A DNA stretch of 64,000 bases from Streptomyces sp. ISL-66 (GTDB taxonomy: Bacteria > Actinomycetota > Actinomycetes > Streptomycetales > Streptomycetaceae), in the NCBI RefSeq assembly GCF_018614135.1, contig NZ_JAGGOW010000036.1:22830-86829 (forward strand). The letters run 5' to 3'. Both the position numbers and the translations under genes were made by a program. The notes under the pieces are model-generated. The model was not told where the DNA came from and did no database searches. It saw nothing but the letters and a program-made list of their open reading frames with translations. Of this stretch, positions 1 to 8,169 are shown piece after piece. Numbering within the stretch: the first letter of the stretch is position 1; every line of letters begins with the position of its first letter.

Positions 1-1
1 C

Positions 2-295
2 CTCAACGCCCACATCACGATCGGCATGCGCGTCGCGAAGGACGTCACGCCGTCGACGATGTGGGAGCGGGCTTCGGGCACTGCCGCCGCCTGGTGCGTG
101 CACCGGCTGCTGGCTCGCCTCGTCGAAGTCGACCCGGAGGGTGTCGTCGCGTTCGTCGAGGAGCTCGCCGAGGAGGGCGAGATGCCGGAGCTGACGGACC
201 CGTTCGGTGTGGCCGAGGCGCTCGGATTCAACCCGCAGGCCTGGATCGATCGCGAGTTCGCCCGCCAGGACGCCGCGAAGGCGGTGGCGAAGTGA
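2..295 (+). CDS. hypothetical protein, 5' end outside window
   Basis: The reading frame is open from the first complete codon of the window and ends at TGA 293-295, so the start lies to the left. The visible 97 residues are acidic and probably helical, with no family I recognise. The stop overlaps the GTG of the next gene in a GTGA arrangement, so the two are translationally coupled. An internal ATG at 26 exists but has no convincing ribosome site. Confidence 0.6.
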   Translation, partial: LNAHITIGMRVAKDVTPSTMWERASGTAAAWCVHRLLARLVEVDPEGVVAFVEELAEEGEMPELTDPFGVAEALGFNPQAWIDREFARQDAAKAVAK

Positions 296-813
296 TCGAC
301 GTACCTCTCGCCCCTGGCGCCTGCTGCGACACCGCACCGTGCACCTGCCAAACCCAGCCCATCCCGATGGCGCAGAGTCGGCTAGCCGAGATGCAGGCCG
401 CACTCGAAGCGGTGCCCGCACCGCCGTGGCGCTGGATCGGCACCCGCAACGGCGGCGGCCCCCAGCTGGTCACCGACCACTCCGGCCGCCAATACATCCT
501 CACCGCCGCCCACCCGTCTGACTGTCAGGGCGACGAACTTCTCGACCCCTGCCACGACACCCCGGTCTACGGCGACCTGAAGTTCCGGGACTCGCGGCCC
601 AAGGAGAAGTGGTCGTCGATGAAGACCGGCACCGAGCTCGCCGTCGGCCGCACCGAGTACGACCCGGACTGCATCGTCGATGTCGACAACGCCGTCGCCC
701 GCTGGCTGAAGGACTCGCCCTCCTTCGTTGCCGAGCTGCTGGCCGAGGTCGCCCTGCTCCGCGAGGAGAACGCGGCCCTCGAGAAGGCCCTCGGCCTGAA
801 CGAGGCGGCATGA
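292..813 (+). CDS. hypothetical early phage protein
   Basis: A GTG start at 292 overlaps the previous stop. The 173-residue product opens with a cysteine cluster (CCDTAPCTCQ, about residues 12-21) that could bind a metal. The C-terminus is a heptad-like, leucine-rich helix (about residues 140-170). The middle contains a run reminiscent of actinophage proteins that carry a WRWxGxR motif. The end overlaps the next ATG by four bases. No function can be assigned. Confidence 0.6.
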   Translation: MIDVPLAPGACCDTAPCTCQTQPIPMAQSRLAEMQAALEAVPAPPWRWIGTRNGGGPQLVTDHSGRQYILTAAHPSDCQGDELLDPCHDTPVYGDLKFRDSRPKEKWSSMKTGTELAVGRTEYDPDCIVDVDNAVARWLKDSPSFVAELLAEVALLREENAALEKALGLNEAA

Positions 814-1142
814 GCATCCTCATAGCCCGCCCGCGGGGTCAGCACCGGGCCATAGACCGTATCCCGGTCCTCGAGCACCAGCTCGCCAAGGCGGAGGCCG
901 GGATCCGGCTCCTGCGGCAGCGGCTCGCCGAGGCCACGGAAGCCCGGGACGCAGCGAACGCGAAGGCCAGTCGGCTCGAGGACCAGCTCCTCGTCGCGGT
1001 CGAGGCCACGCGACAGAACACCACCGCCGTGTCCTCCCTGACCGCTCACCCCGCGGTGACCGCAGCGCAGCCGATCCCGGTCCTTCCGCTCCACCAGTCG
1101 CCGCTCGCCGCGGCCGGCCCAGCTCACGTCCCGGGCCTCTGA
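810..1142 (+). CDS. small coiled-coil protein
   Basis: The ATG at 810 overlaps the upstream stop (ATGA). The 110-residue product has a strongly predicted coiled coil at residues 15-70, rich in E, A, L, R and K in heptads. A low-complexity Pro/Ala tail follows. It probably oligomerises, but its role is unknown. Codon use matches its neighbours. Confidence 0.5.
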   Translation: MSILIARPRGQHRAIDRIPVLEHQLAKAEAGIRLLRQRLAEATEARDAANAKASRLEDQLLVAVEATRQNTTAVSSLTAHPAVTAAQPIPVLPLHQSPLAAAGPAHVPGL

Positions 1143-1293
1143 TCTGGTCCGCGCACCTCGAATGCCACGAGGTCGAGGGCGCGGACCCCACCACCACCCA
1201 GCCGGCCGTCGAGCGCACCCCAACCGCTCCGGCCACGGCCGCCGCCTCACCTCCCCCCGCGGGGCGGCGGCCGACCCATCCCTAGGACACGAC

Positions 1294-1611
1294 ATGCAGC
1301 AGATGACCCGCGACCAGCTCGTCGCGCTCCTCGACGACATCCGCGACCGCGTAGCCAGCGGCGACAGCTTCGAAGGCCGCCTCCAGTACCTCCTCGGCAC
1401 CGACGCCAGCCGGCCCTTCGAAGTCGCCGCGCTCTACCGCATCGACAACCTGCTCGGACAGGGCAGCACCCGCATCATCGGTCTCGACCTCGAGCCGATG
1501 ACCGGCAGCCTGGTCGCCTGCCACGACTGCCGCGACGAGAACGGCCCCTTCTCCCGGGAGTTCGGCCCGCTGCTCTGCGAGGGCTGCGTCGAGAAGGCCA
1601 GCAAGAAGTGA
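1294..1611 (+). CDS. small zinc-ribbon-like protein
   Basis: An ATG at 1294 gives a 105-residue protein. The N-terminal half is helical. The C-terminal half has the cysteine pairs CHDC (about residues 71-74) and LCEGC (about 92-96), the spacing of a treble-clef or zinc ribbon. The last codon overlaps the GTG of the exonuclease gene (GTGA). Its position just before the recombination genes suggests an accessory early function. No family name can be given. Confidence 0.6.
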   Translation: MQQMTRDQLVALLDDIRDRVASGDSFEGRLQYLLGTDASRPFEVAALYRIDNLLGQGSTRIIGLDLEPMTGSLVACHDCRDENGPFSREFGPLLCEGCVEKASKK

Positions 1612-2429
1612 CCGCGACCGCCGAGATCGAACCAGGCCTGTACGACATCTCTGCCGAGCTGTACCACTCCGACCCGGTCCCCGGCGGCAGCCTCTCCGCT
1701 TCCGGCGCCAAGCTCCTCGCCGACTGTCCCGCCCGCTACGCCCACCTCCTCGACCACCCGCAGCCGTTCAAGTCGGCGTTCGAGTTCGGGACCGCGGCTC
1801 ACACCGTCATCCTCGGCGACGGGCCTGAGCTGGTCGTCGTGGACGCCGACCTCTGGAACACGAAGGAGATCAAGGCCAAGGTCGCCGCCATACGGGAAGC
1901 CGGCGGGATCCCTCTCAAGCGGGCTGCCCACCAGCAGATCTGCGACATGGCCGAAGCGCTCGCCGCGGACCCGGAAGCATCCGAGATCCTCACGCCGGAT
2001 TCCGGAGCCGCCGAGCAGTCGATCTTCTGGACCGACGGGCAGATCTGGTGGCGCAGCCGCTTCGACTGGCTCCGCTCCGACTTGATCGCCGACTACAAGA
2101 CGACGACGTCCGTCCACCCGGACAAGCTCAGCAAGACCGTCTACGAGCTCAAGTACCACATCCAGGAGCACGTCTACCGGCGCGGAGCCTACGAGCTGGG
2201 CCTGCTTCCCGAAGGCGCGTCCTTCAAGTTCATCTTCCAGGAGAAGCAGCCGCCGTACCTGGTCCAGGTCGCCGAACTCGACCCCGTCGCCCGGTACGCC
2301 GGACAGCGCGACACCCACCTCGCCGCGGGCCGCTACCTCTACGGCCGAGAGACCGGCCACTGGCCCGCCTACTCCGAGACCTCCACCGTCATCTCGCTGC
2401 CGCCGTACATCGAGCGCCAGTACGCCTAG
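1608..2429 (+). CDS. PD-(D/E)XK exonuclease, RecE/RecB-like
   Basis: This 273-residue protein resembles the phage PD-(D/E)XK nucleases annotated as putative exodeoxyribonuclease VIII. The signature elements are visible in order: GTAAH (61-65), a RFD aspartate at 153, the DYK core at 162-164, and a QEHVY motif at 186-190 that matches the RecB-family QxxxY. It should resect double-stranded DNA ends and supply single strands to a recombinase. The next gene encodes a RecA-like ATPase, which fits a two-component phage recombination module. The start is GTG 1608, overlapping the previous stop. Confidence 0.8.
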   Translation: MTATAEIEPGLYDISAELYHSDPVPGGSLSASGAKLLADCPARYAHLLDHPQPFKSAFEFGTAAHTVILGDGPELVVVDADLWNTKEIKAKVAAIREAGGIPLKRAAHQQICDMAEALAADPEASEILTPDSGAAEQSIFWTDGQIWWRSRFDWLRSDLIADYKTTTSVHPDKLSKTVYELKYHIQEHVYRRGAYELGLLPEGASFKFIFQEKQPPYLVQVAELDPVARYAGQRDTHLAAGRYLYGRETGHWPAYSETSTVISLPPYIERQYA

Positions 2430-2437
2430 GAGCCATC

Positions 2438-3208
2438 GTGTCCCAGCTTCCCCCGCCCGTCCGCACAGCCCGTCCCGTGCAGCAGGACGCCACCCCCGAG
2501 CAGTCCCCGTTTCGGCCCGCGAGCAAGGTAGGCCGCAAGGCTCGCCTGTCCATCCAGGGTCTGTCCGGCGCCGGCAAGACCTGGACTGGCCTCAGTATCT
2601 GCCACGGCCTGTCTGAAGGCGCCACCTTCGCGGTGGTCGACACCGAAGCGGGAGCCTCCAACCTCTACGCCGGCCACCAGGGGATCCGCTTCGACACGGT
2701 CTCCATGGACCGCTACGACCCACGCGACTTGGCCCGAGTCCTCGACTCCGCCGCCCAGGCGGGCTATCCCACCGTGTTCGTCGACAGCCTCTCCCACTTC
2801 TGGAAGGGCACCGACGGCACCCTTGCCCAGGTCGAGCGGGCCAGCAGCAAGTACGGCGGCAACAAGTTCGCTGGCTGGAAGGACGGCACGCCGATCCAGA
2901 ACGACATGGTCGCCGCGATCCTCGCCTACCCCGGCCACGTCGTCTGCTCGATGCGCTCCTACACCGAGTGGGTGCTGGAGGGCGGCAAGCCTCAGCAAGT
3001 CGGCATGCGGCCCGAGCAGCGCAAGGGCATCGAGTACGAGTTCGACGTTGCCGTGGCCATGGACATCGACAACCGCCTCGAAGTCCTCAAGTCCCGCTGC
3101 CCCGCCCTCAACCGCAAGGTCATCGACCGCCCCAACGGTGCCCGTGACATCGCCAGCCCGCTCCTCGCCTGGCTGAGCGCCGCACCGGAACCCGCCGCCC
3201 AGCCGTAG
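2438..3208 (+). CDS. AAA_24/RecA-like ATPase, Sak4-type recombinase candidate
   Basis: The GTG at 2438 gives 256 residues. The frame is open further upstream, but that part overlaps the nuclease gene. Walker A is GLSGAGKT at 41-48. A Walker B-like TVFVDS lies at 112-117. The fold and size match phage AAA_24 proteins, which include Sak4 single-strand annealing proteins of the RecA superfamily. The upstream partner is a RecE-type nuclease, so DNA-end recombination is the likely job. A strong hairpin follows at 3217-3245. Confidence 0.75.
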   Translation: MSQLPPPVRTARPVQQDATPEQSPFRPASKVGRKARLSIQGLSGAGKTWTGLSICHGLSEGATFAVVDTEAGASNLYAGHQGIRFDTVSMDRYDPRDLARVLDSAAQAGYPTVFVDSLSHFWKGTDGTLAQVERASSKYGGNKFAGWKDGTPIQNDMVAAILAYPGHVVCSMRSYTEWVLEGGKPQQVGMRPEQRKGIEYEFDVAVAMDIDNRLEVLKSRCPALNRKVIDRPNGARDIASPLLAWLSAAPEPAAQP

Positions 3209-3216
3209 CAGAACTC

Positions 3217-3245
3217 GGCCGGCCTCGCGGGAATCGAGGCCGGCC
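3217..3245 (+). terminator. hairpin after recombination genes
   Basis: Perfect 11-bp arms GGCCGGCCTCG and CGAGGCCGGCC enclose a 7-nt loop, just after the AAA-ATPase stop. There is no U-tract, which is common for streptomycete terminators. It probably attenuates readthrough into 3281. Confidence 0.6.
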
Positions 3246-3280
3246 ACCACCCAGGACAGCAGATTCGGAAGGACATCGCC

Positions 3281-3658
3281 ATGGTCCGTCGCCTCACAGT
3301 CGCCGAACGCCTCGCCTCCGCCGAGAAGGACGTTCTCCTCGCCACGATCCGTCAGCAGTCCTCCTGGGACACGTTCATCGTCCAGCAGGCTGTCCTGCAC
3401 TTCGGCACCATCTACTCCACCTTCTCTTGCAACGACGTTCGGCAGTTCCTCCCCGAGATGGGCCGCGGGTTCGTCGGCGCGGCGATCAACGGTCTGAGCC
3501 ACGGCGGGATCATCGAGAAGACCGGCGAACGCGTCCCGTCCGATCTGCCCAGCACCAAGGCGCACGAGATCCGCGTCTGGCGGCTCACCGACCGCGGTCA
3601 CGAGATAGCCGCCAAGCGAGAAGCCGACCGGCTCGCACGACGGAGCGCCGCCGCATGA
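3281..3658 (+). CDS. winged-helix-like DNA-binding protein
   Basis: A 125-residue basic protein starts at ATG 3281 behind a GGAAGGA ribosome site. The order of predicted helices, followed by a hairpin with VWRLTDRGHEIA near residues 103-114, is typical of winged-helix domains, where such a turn forms the wing. It sits between recombination and replication genes and could be a regulator. The assignment is inference from composition and pattern only. Confidence 0.5.
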   Translation: MVRRLTVAERLASAEKDVLLATIRQQSSWDTFIVQQAVLHFGTIYSTFSCNDVRQFLPEMGRGFVGAAINGLSHGGIIEKTGERVPSDLPSTKAHEIRVWRLTDRGHEIAAKREADRLARRSAAA

Positions 3659-3942
3659 GCTGGCTGTGGTGGGGCGCCGCCGCCTGGCTCGCCTTCGACA
3701 TAGCCGCCGCCACCTGGTGGGCCGCCTGGCGGTCCCTCGGGACCAGCGAGCAGGACCTGTGGGACCGCACCGCCAGTGAGGCCGCCCGCGCCAAGCAGGT
3801 CGCCGCCGACCTCGAGGCCGTCAAAGCCCGGCGCGAAGCCGAACAGGCCGAGCGGGCCGACATCGCCCGCAAGTTCGCCCAGATCATCACCGCCGAATTC
3901 CAGGCCCAGCTTCCGCACCAGCGGACGGAGGAAGACCGATGA
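3655..3942 (+). CDS. single-span membrane protein with coiled coil
   Basis: The ATG overlaps the upstream stop. The first 25 residues are a tryptophan-rich hydrophobic segment. A long charged coiled coil follows (about residues 35-85). The topology suggests a bitopic or cytoplasmically facing inner-membrane protein of 95 residues. Function unknown; superinfection exclusion would be one possibility, but nothing in the sequence proves it. Confidence 0.55.
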   Translation: MSWLWWGAAAWLAFDIAAATWWAAWRSLGTSEQDLWDRTASEAARAKQVAADLEAVKARREAEQAERADIARKFAQIITAEFQAQLPHQRTEEDR

Positions 3943-4769
3943 CCAGCAAGACGCTCCCGCCTCACGGCACCTACGCCCGAGCCCGCGGCAACCACCGCAG
4001 CGGAGCAGGCCGCTGCTACTGCCAGCCATGCCGCGCAGCTGAGCACGCCTACACCAAGCGTCGCCTTCTCCTCAAGGCCACAGGCCGCCCGCTTCTGATC
4101 GATGCCGCCCCTGTCCGCGCACACCTCAAGAAACTTCGTCAGGCAGGTGCCGCCTACACCGCGATCGCCGACACCCTCGGCGTACCGCGCAGCACACTCT
4201 CCAACATCACCAGCGGCCGAAACGGCCGCCTGCGCAGCAGCACCGCCACCGCAATCCTCGCCATCCGCCCCGGCCAGGCAATCGATACCACTCGGTCCGT
4301 GGCCGCCCTCGGCTCTATCCGGCGCATCCGAGCCCTCTTCGCCGCCGGGCACACCCTGAAGGCGATTGCTGCCGCAGCCGAAATCGAAGAGTCCACGGCC
4401 AGCTATCTCGTCAACGGGCATGCCGTGACCATCCGCCGTGAACTGGCTCTACGTATCGAGGCCGGCTACACCGCACTGGCGCACCGGCGTGGAACCTCGG
4501 TGCGCAACCTGCGCAGGGCACGACGCGAGCAGTGGGCCGGGCCGGATTACTGGGACGTCGAGGACTTCGACGACCCTGCCTTCGAACCCGCCACGGATCG
4601 GATCCCCGGCTATATCTCCCGCTCCGAGGACTGCTTCGAACTCGAGCGGCTGGGCTACTCCCGAGAGCAGATCGCCGAACGTCTCGGCGTCACCCGCGAC
4701 GGCCTCCAGCGAGCCCTCTCCATCTACCGGCAGAAGCAGACCGCTCCCGACGTGCGAAAGGCCGCCTGA
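3939..4769 (+). CDS. multi-HTH DNA-binding protein
   Basis: The 276-residue product begins with a short Cys/His cluster (CYCQPCRAAEH, about 27-37). It then has at least three helix-turn-helix-like repeats: around 68-90 (AIADTLGVPRSTLSNI), 128-152 (TLKAIAAAAEIEESTASYL), and near the C-terminus 240-262 (YSREQIAERLGVTRDGLQRAL). Repeated HTH units in one chain suggest binding to extended or repeated sites. It overlaps both neighbours and precedes the replication genes, so an early transcriptional regulator is plausible. Confidence 0.65.
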   Translation: MTSKTLPPHGTYARARGNHRSGAGRCYCQPCRAAEHAYTKRRLLLKATGRPLLIDAAPVRAHLKKLRQAGAAYTAIADTLGVPRSTLSNITSGRNGRLRSSTATAILAIRPGQAIDTTRSVAALGSIRRIRALFAAGHTLKAIAAAAEIEESTASYLVNGHAVTIRRELALRIEAGYTALAHRRGTSVRNLRRARREQWAGPDYWDVEDFDDPAFEPATDRIPGYISRSEDCFELERLGYSREQIAERLGVTRDGLQRALSIYRQKQTAPDVRKAA

Positions 4770-5086
4770 TGGGCGTCCCGTGGCGGGCCACCCGCCCGAC
4801 CTGCAAGCACAGCCACCCGTTCCCCGAGCACCTGCGCCGCCTGCCCAACGGCTGGGCCTACTGCCGGGAGTGTGACCGGCTCAAGTACGTGCCTGCCACG
4901 CCGGACGAGAGCGCTGTTGTGCGAGCCGTCACCGGCGACCCGCCCGCTCGGCTGACCCCAAGGGAACGCGCGATCGTCGTCCGATCCCTCACCGACCGCG
5001 GCCTCTCCGCCCGCCTGATCGCCGAACACGTCAGGTGCACCCCGCGGACCGTCCACCGGATCCGCAACCGCGCCGCCGCCGCCTGA
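4769..5086 (+). CDS. zinc-binding HTH protein
   Basis: The start shares bases with the previous stop (TGATG). The 105-residue protein has a CxH and a CRECDRLKY zinc-binding N-terminus. A C-terminal helix-turn-helix follows (about 76-98, LIAEHVRCTPRTVHRI). It resembles the small actinophage regulators that combine a zinc ribbon with a LuxR/sigma-4-like HTH. The next gene is the replisome organiser. Confidence 0.6.
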   Translation: MGVPWRATRPTCKHSHPFPEHLRRLPNGWAYCRECDRLKYVPATPDESAVVRAVTGDPPARLTPRERAIVVRSLTDRGLSARLIAEHVRCTPRTVHRIRNRAAAA

Positions 5087-5130
5087 CCGCGGCATCCCAC
5101 CCGCACCAGCCAGCCAGAGAGAAGACGCCC

Positions 5131-6018
5131 GTGGGAATCCGCCTGATGGTCGACGTGCTCCTGAGCGCGCCCGAGGCACTGACTCACCGGGAGAAGCTGC
5201 TCCTCGTCACGCTGGCGGAGGACGCCAACGACGACACCCGGATCACCTGGAACAGCGTCGAACGGCCCGAGGTACTCCGCGGCGCCAAGGTCAGCCGATC
5301 CCAGCTGTACGCCGTGATCAAGTCCCTCATCACCAAGGGTGCGCTGACGAAGTTGTCGGCCGGACAAAAGAACGGCACCGCGAAGTACGAGATCCCCAAA
5401 TTCCCCGACAGTCAGTGTCAGGAAATCGCGGACACTGAGCCCCCTTCTCAGGGTCCCGAAAATCGGGACACTGACCATTCTCAGAGTCCCGGAATCCCTG
5501 ACGCTGACGCTGTCCAGTGTCCCGAAACTCCTGACACTGAGAACGAAGGTCAGTGTCAGGGATTCGCTGACACTGACGGATCTCAGTGTCAGGAAATCCG
5601 GGACGTCAGTGTCAGGGATTCCGGGACCCCTACTCCTCTTTCCCCTCTGAAGGAGGGGGAAGAGGAGGAAACCTCCTCGCGACCGGCCGAGCAACTCGAA
5701 GCCTTCGGCGCGTTCTGGCTGACCTACCCGAAGAGGATCAACAGGGGCAAGGCCCAGGAGCGCTGGATCGAAGCCATGCGAAAGGGCGTCAACCCCACGC
5801 TCATCGTCACGGCAGCCCGGAACTACGCCCGATCCGTCGCTGGCAAGGACCCCCAGTACACGAGCTACCCCGCGAACTGGCTCGCCAACGAGCGCTACCA
5901 CGACGAGTACCCCGAGGCCCCGGCCGGCCAGCCCGACCTCCATGTCGTCGGCAGTCAGAAGCACCGCCCGTTCCAGCCCAACCCGAAAGCCAACTACCAC
6001 AAGGGATTCGGAGCATGA
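5131..6018 (+). CDS. phage replisome organiser / replication initiator
   Basis: GTG 5131 is preferred because the winged-helix N-terminus begins there; the longer frame upstream overlaps 4769-5086. The 295-residue protein has an N-terminal winged helix (about 15-80). A 75-residue linker follows, encoded by seven 27-bp DNA repeats. The C-terminal domain has an FGAFWLTYPKR motif and a YPANWLANERY motif (about 200-270), as in phage replication proteins of the DnaD/lambda-O type. It overlaps the gene for a DnaC-like loader by four bases. The protein probably binds its own coding sequence as the origin. Confidence 0.75.
   Translation: MGIRLMVDVLLSAPEALTHREKLLLVTLAEDANDDTRITWNSVERPEVLRGAKVSRSQLYAVIKSLITKGALTKLSAGQKNGTAKYEIPKFPDSQCQEIADTEPPSQGPENRDTDHSQSPGIPDADAVQCPETPDTENEGQCQGFADTDGSQCQEIRDVSVRDSGTPTPLSPLKEGEEEETSSRPAEQLEAFGAFWLTYPKRINRGKAQERWIEAMRKGVNPTLIVTAARNYARSVAGKDPQYTSYPANWLANERYHDEYPEAPAGQPDLHVVGSQKHRPFQPNPKANYHKGFGA
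5412..5632 (+). repeat. seven 27-bp dyad iterons, candidate replication origin
   Basis: Units start at 5412, 5448, 5481, 5514, 5550, 5583 and 5606. The consensus is TCAGTGTC, 11 variable bases, then GACACTGA. Units 1 and 5 have perfect 8-bp arms; units 6 and 7 overlap and have decayed right arms. The first five start-to-start steps are 36, 33, 33, 36 and 33 bp. They lie inside the initiator gene, as iterons do in the lambda O gene, and encode a repeated linker with CQ-x-x-ADT-like motifs. Confidence 0.8.
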
Positions 6019-6755
6019 CCGAGCCAATGAGCCTCGGCGAGGCCGGTGCCGAGCGCATCGCCCGCCGTATCGCCGCCGCCCTCGAGGCCCGCGGCATCCC
6101 GCCCGTCGAAGGAGGTCCCATCGTGGACAGGCCGACCAACGAACCCGGTGATCCCGAGTTTCACCGCCAGCGGCGAGCCGAGTGGGCGCTGAAGCGCTGG
6201 GAAGCGGCGACCCCCTACCGCTACCAGGGCGCCACCAGCAGCAACCCCGGTGTCCGCGACTGGGCCCACCGGGCCGCGACGGAACCCCGGTCCGCCGGCT
6301 TCCTGCTCCTCACCGGCTCCTTCGGTACCGGCAAGACCCACGAGGCCTACGGTGCACTCCGGCTGATCGCGGACGCCGGGCCGGAGAAGTACGAGTTCAT
6401 CGCCGTCACCGCGCCGGACATGTACGCCCTGCTCCGGCCGGGCGGCAGCGAACGCGGCACCGAGTACGAAGTGAAGCGGCTGAAGCGAATCCCGCTGCTC
6501 CTCATCGACGACCTCGGCACCGAGAAGATCACCGAGTTCACCGAGGAAGCCACGTACCGGCTGCTGAACGAGCGCTACAACGAATCGCTGCCGACGATCA
6601 TCACCAGCAACCTCGAAGCGGACTCCCGCGACGAGAAGGGTGCTCGGCAGGGTCCCGACCTCACCACCACCCTCGGCGCCCGGATCACCGACCGGCTCCG
6701 GCAGATGACCACCGTCATCGGCATGGACGGCCCCAGCCGACGAGGTGCCGCATGA
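6015..6755 (+). CDS. DnaC-like helicase loader ATPase
   Basis: The 247-residue product is an AAA+ ATPase of the DnaC/IstB type. Walker A is GSFGTGKT (101-108), Walker B is LLLIDDLG (161-168), and a TSNL sensor motif lies near 199. The N-terminal ~90 residues would contact the helicase or initiator. ATG 6015 overlaps the organiser stop. No DnaB-like gene is present, so this protein probably delivers host helicase to the origin defined by the upstream gene. Confidence 0.8.
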   Translation: MTEPMSLGEAGAERIARRIAAALEARGIPPVEGGPIVDRPTNEPGDPEFHRQRRAEWALKRWEAATPYRYQGATSSNPGVRDWAHRAATEPRSAGFLLLTGSFGTGKTHEAYGALRLIADAGPEKYEFIAVTAPDMYALLRPGGSERGTEYEVKRLKRIPLLLIDDLGTEKITEFTEEATYRLLNERYNESLPTIITSNLEADSRDEKGARQGPDLTTTLGARITDRLRQMTTVIGMDGPSRRGAA

Positions 6756-7027
6756 AGGCCGACGACCCGCGGATGGCCGTAGTCGCCTGCGAGCTGGCCC
6801 GCCTCAGCTACGAGGGCGGCGGCAACGGCCTCGAGGTCGCAGAGCAGTGGATCACTGCTCACGTCAGCGCAGTCCTCGCCGTCCAGAAGGGCCGAGCCCA
6901 GAACCCGCTGGCTTTCCCGGGGTTCGGCGATGGCACCCCCGAGGAGACGGCCCGCCGGATCGTCGCCCGACTCCTGGACGCCGGCTGGCGCCCGCCCGAC
7001 ACCGAATGCCTCGAAGTGGCTCCGTGA
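6752..7027 (+). CDS. hypothetical protein
   Basis: A 91-residue mostly helical acidic protein starts at ATG 6752, overlapping the loader gene. A C-terminal segment ARRIVARLLDAGWRPP (about 66-81) resembles a short motif seen in many streptomycete phage and plasmid proteins. No catalytic residues are evident. It probably forms one transcript with the replication genes. Confidence 0.55.
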   Translation: MKADDPRMAVVACELARLSYEGGGNGLEVAEQWITAHVSAVLAVQKGRAQNPLAFPGFGDGTPEETARRIVARLLDAGWRPPDTECLEVAP

Positions 7028-7080
7028 CCACCGACATCCCCGACGCCGAGATCGTCGAACCCGAACAGGAGACCGCATGA
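7024..7080 (+). CDS. possible 18-residue leader-like peptide
   Basis: A GTG start overlaps the preceding stop and its own stop overlaps the next ATG, so the 18-codon frame fills the space between two genes exactly. The peptide is acidic (DAEIVEPEQETA). It may serve only to couple translation. It is too short to judge by composition. Confidence 0.3.
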   Translation: MTTDIPDAEIVEPEQETA

Positions 7081-7541
7081 CCAGCACCCTGCTCACCCCG
7101 AGCACGAACGCCACCCCCGTCGAGAAGGCCGTCGCTTCCGGCATCGCCGACGGCTTCGAGCCCCAGACCTTCCTGTGGATGTTCTTCCACCGCCCCAACG
7201 GCAGCGTCCGCTTCTGGTACGCCTGGACCACAGGCGGCACGACCCTCGGCAACAGCATCGACGTCATCGCCCGCATGAAGAGTCTCGACGGAGCCGACTG
7301 GCTCCACTACGGCGACCGCCACGCAGTCCTCAGCACCCGCGGCGCTATCCGTATCGAGGCCTACCCCCTTCGGCCGATCCTCGCCGACATCCACAACGGC
7401 GAACGCGCCCCCGCAGACCGGCGAGCCGCGATGGACCACCTTGTGAAGACGGCGGCGGAGGACCTGGGCCGGCCCCTCGACCCCAGCCGCTCGACGTGGC
7501 TCGGATACGGGCCCAACCGCACCAGCGAGGCCATGCGATGA
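7077..7541 (+). CDS. hypothetical protein
   Basis: A 154-residue protein with an aromatic-rich centre (FLWMFFHRPNGSVRFWYAW, about 33-51) predicted as beta strands, flanked by helices. No family is recognised. It begins at an ATG shared with the end of the 18-codon frame and ends overlapping 7538. Confidence 0.55.
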   Translation: MTSTLLTPSTNATPVEKAVASGIADGFEPQTFLWMFFHRPNGSVRFWYAWTTGGTTLGNSIDVIARMKSLDGADWLHYGDRHAVLSTRGAIRIEAYPLRPILADIHNGERAPADRRAAMDHLVKTAAEDLGRPLDPSRSTWLGYGPNRTSEAMR

Positions 7542-7837
7542 CCCAGCCCCGCTCGGCCCCGATGCCCGCCAGCCTCCGCCCCGGCCGCCCCCGGCACCCC
7601 GCCTACGACCACCGCTGCCCCCACTGCAGCGCCCCCGAGAAGGCGCGTTGCACGACGATCTCCGGCCGCCACACCAAAACCGCCCCCTGCCCCGCCCGCC
7701 TCGCCGCCTGGGCCACCGCCACCGCCTGCTGCACCACCTGCCAGGTGCCCCAGACCTACCCCTGCCACGACAACGGCCGCCGCCGCGACGACGTCCACCC
7801 CGCCCGCTACACCGAAGCTGAGGAGACAGCCGCATGA
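7538..7837 (+). CDS. zinc-ribbon protein with two CxxC pairs
   Basis: This 99-residue basic protein has CPHC near residues 27-30, an isolated C at 38, and CCTTC near 64-68. The first region (CPHCSAPEKARCTT) resembles the CxxC-x-C pattern of small actinobacterial zinc-finger proteins. It is probably a nucleic-acid-binding accessory protein. Four-base overlaps link it to both neighbours. Confidence 0.55.
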   Translation: MTQPRSAPMPASLRPGRPRHPAYDHRCPHCSAPEKARCTTISGRHTKTAPCPARLAAWATATACCTTCQVPQTYPCHDNGRRRDDVHPARYTEAEETAA

Positions 7838-8169
7838 CCGACTACCCGCCTGCCGACGACCGCCTCAAGCACCTCCTCGCCCAAGAGATCAACCTGAGCG
7901 TTGACACCTGGAAGCTCGCCTTCTGGATCGCCGACGGCATCGTAAAGAACCCGGAGATCCGCGCCGAACTCGACCGACTTGCCGACGCCCACCACAAGGG
8001 CCAGCCCTGCGGCGACCGGCACTGCGCCCGCTGCTTCGAATCCGCCTTCGCTGTCGGGGAAGCCGTAGCAGCGGCGGCCCGGTGCACCAAGTACGTCGGC
8101 GAGCACATCCAGTGCGGCCGGTGCGGGGGCTCCGTGGAGGGCCACGAGACGACCGAAGCCGACCGGTGA
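7834..8169 (+). CDS. hypothetical Cys-rich protein
   Basis: The 111-residue product is helical in its first half. It then has a CGDRHCARC cluster (about 59-67) and a C-terminal CGRCGG (about 95-100), together enough for one or two zinc sites. The function is not recognisable. It overlaps both flanking genes by four bases. Confidence 0.55.
   Translation: MTDYPPADDRLKHLLAQEINLSVDTWKLAFWIADGIVKNPEIRAELDRLADAHHKGQPCGDRHCARCFESAFAVGEAVAAAARCTKYVGEHIQCGRCGGSVEGHETTEADR

Noticed and set aside
5412..5632. CRISPR array
   Set aside because: The repeats are imperfect dyads inside a coding frame with 6-9 bp gaps, not 30-40 bp unique spacers.
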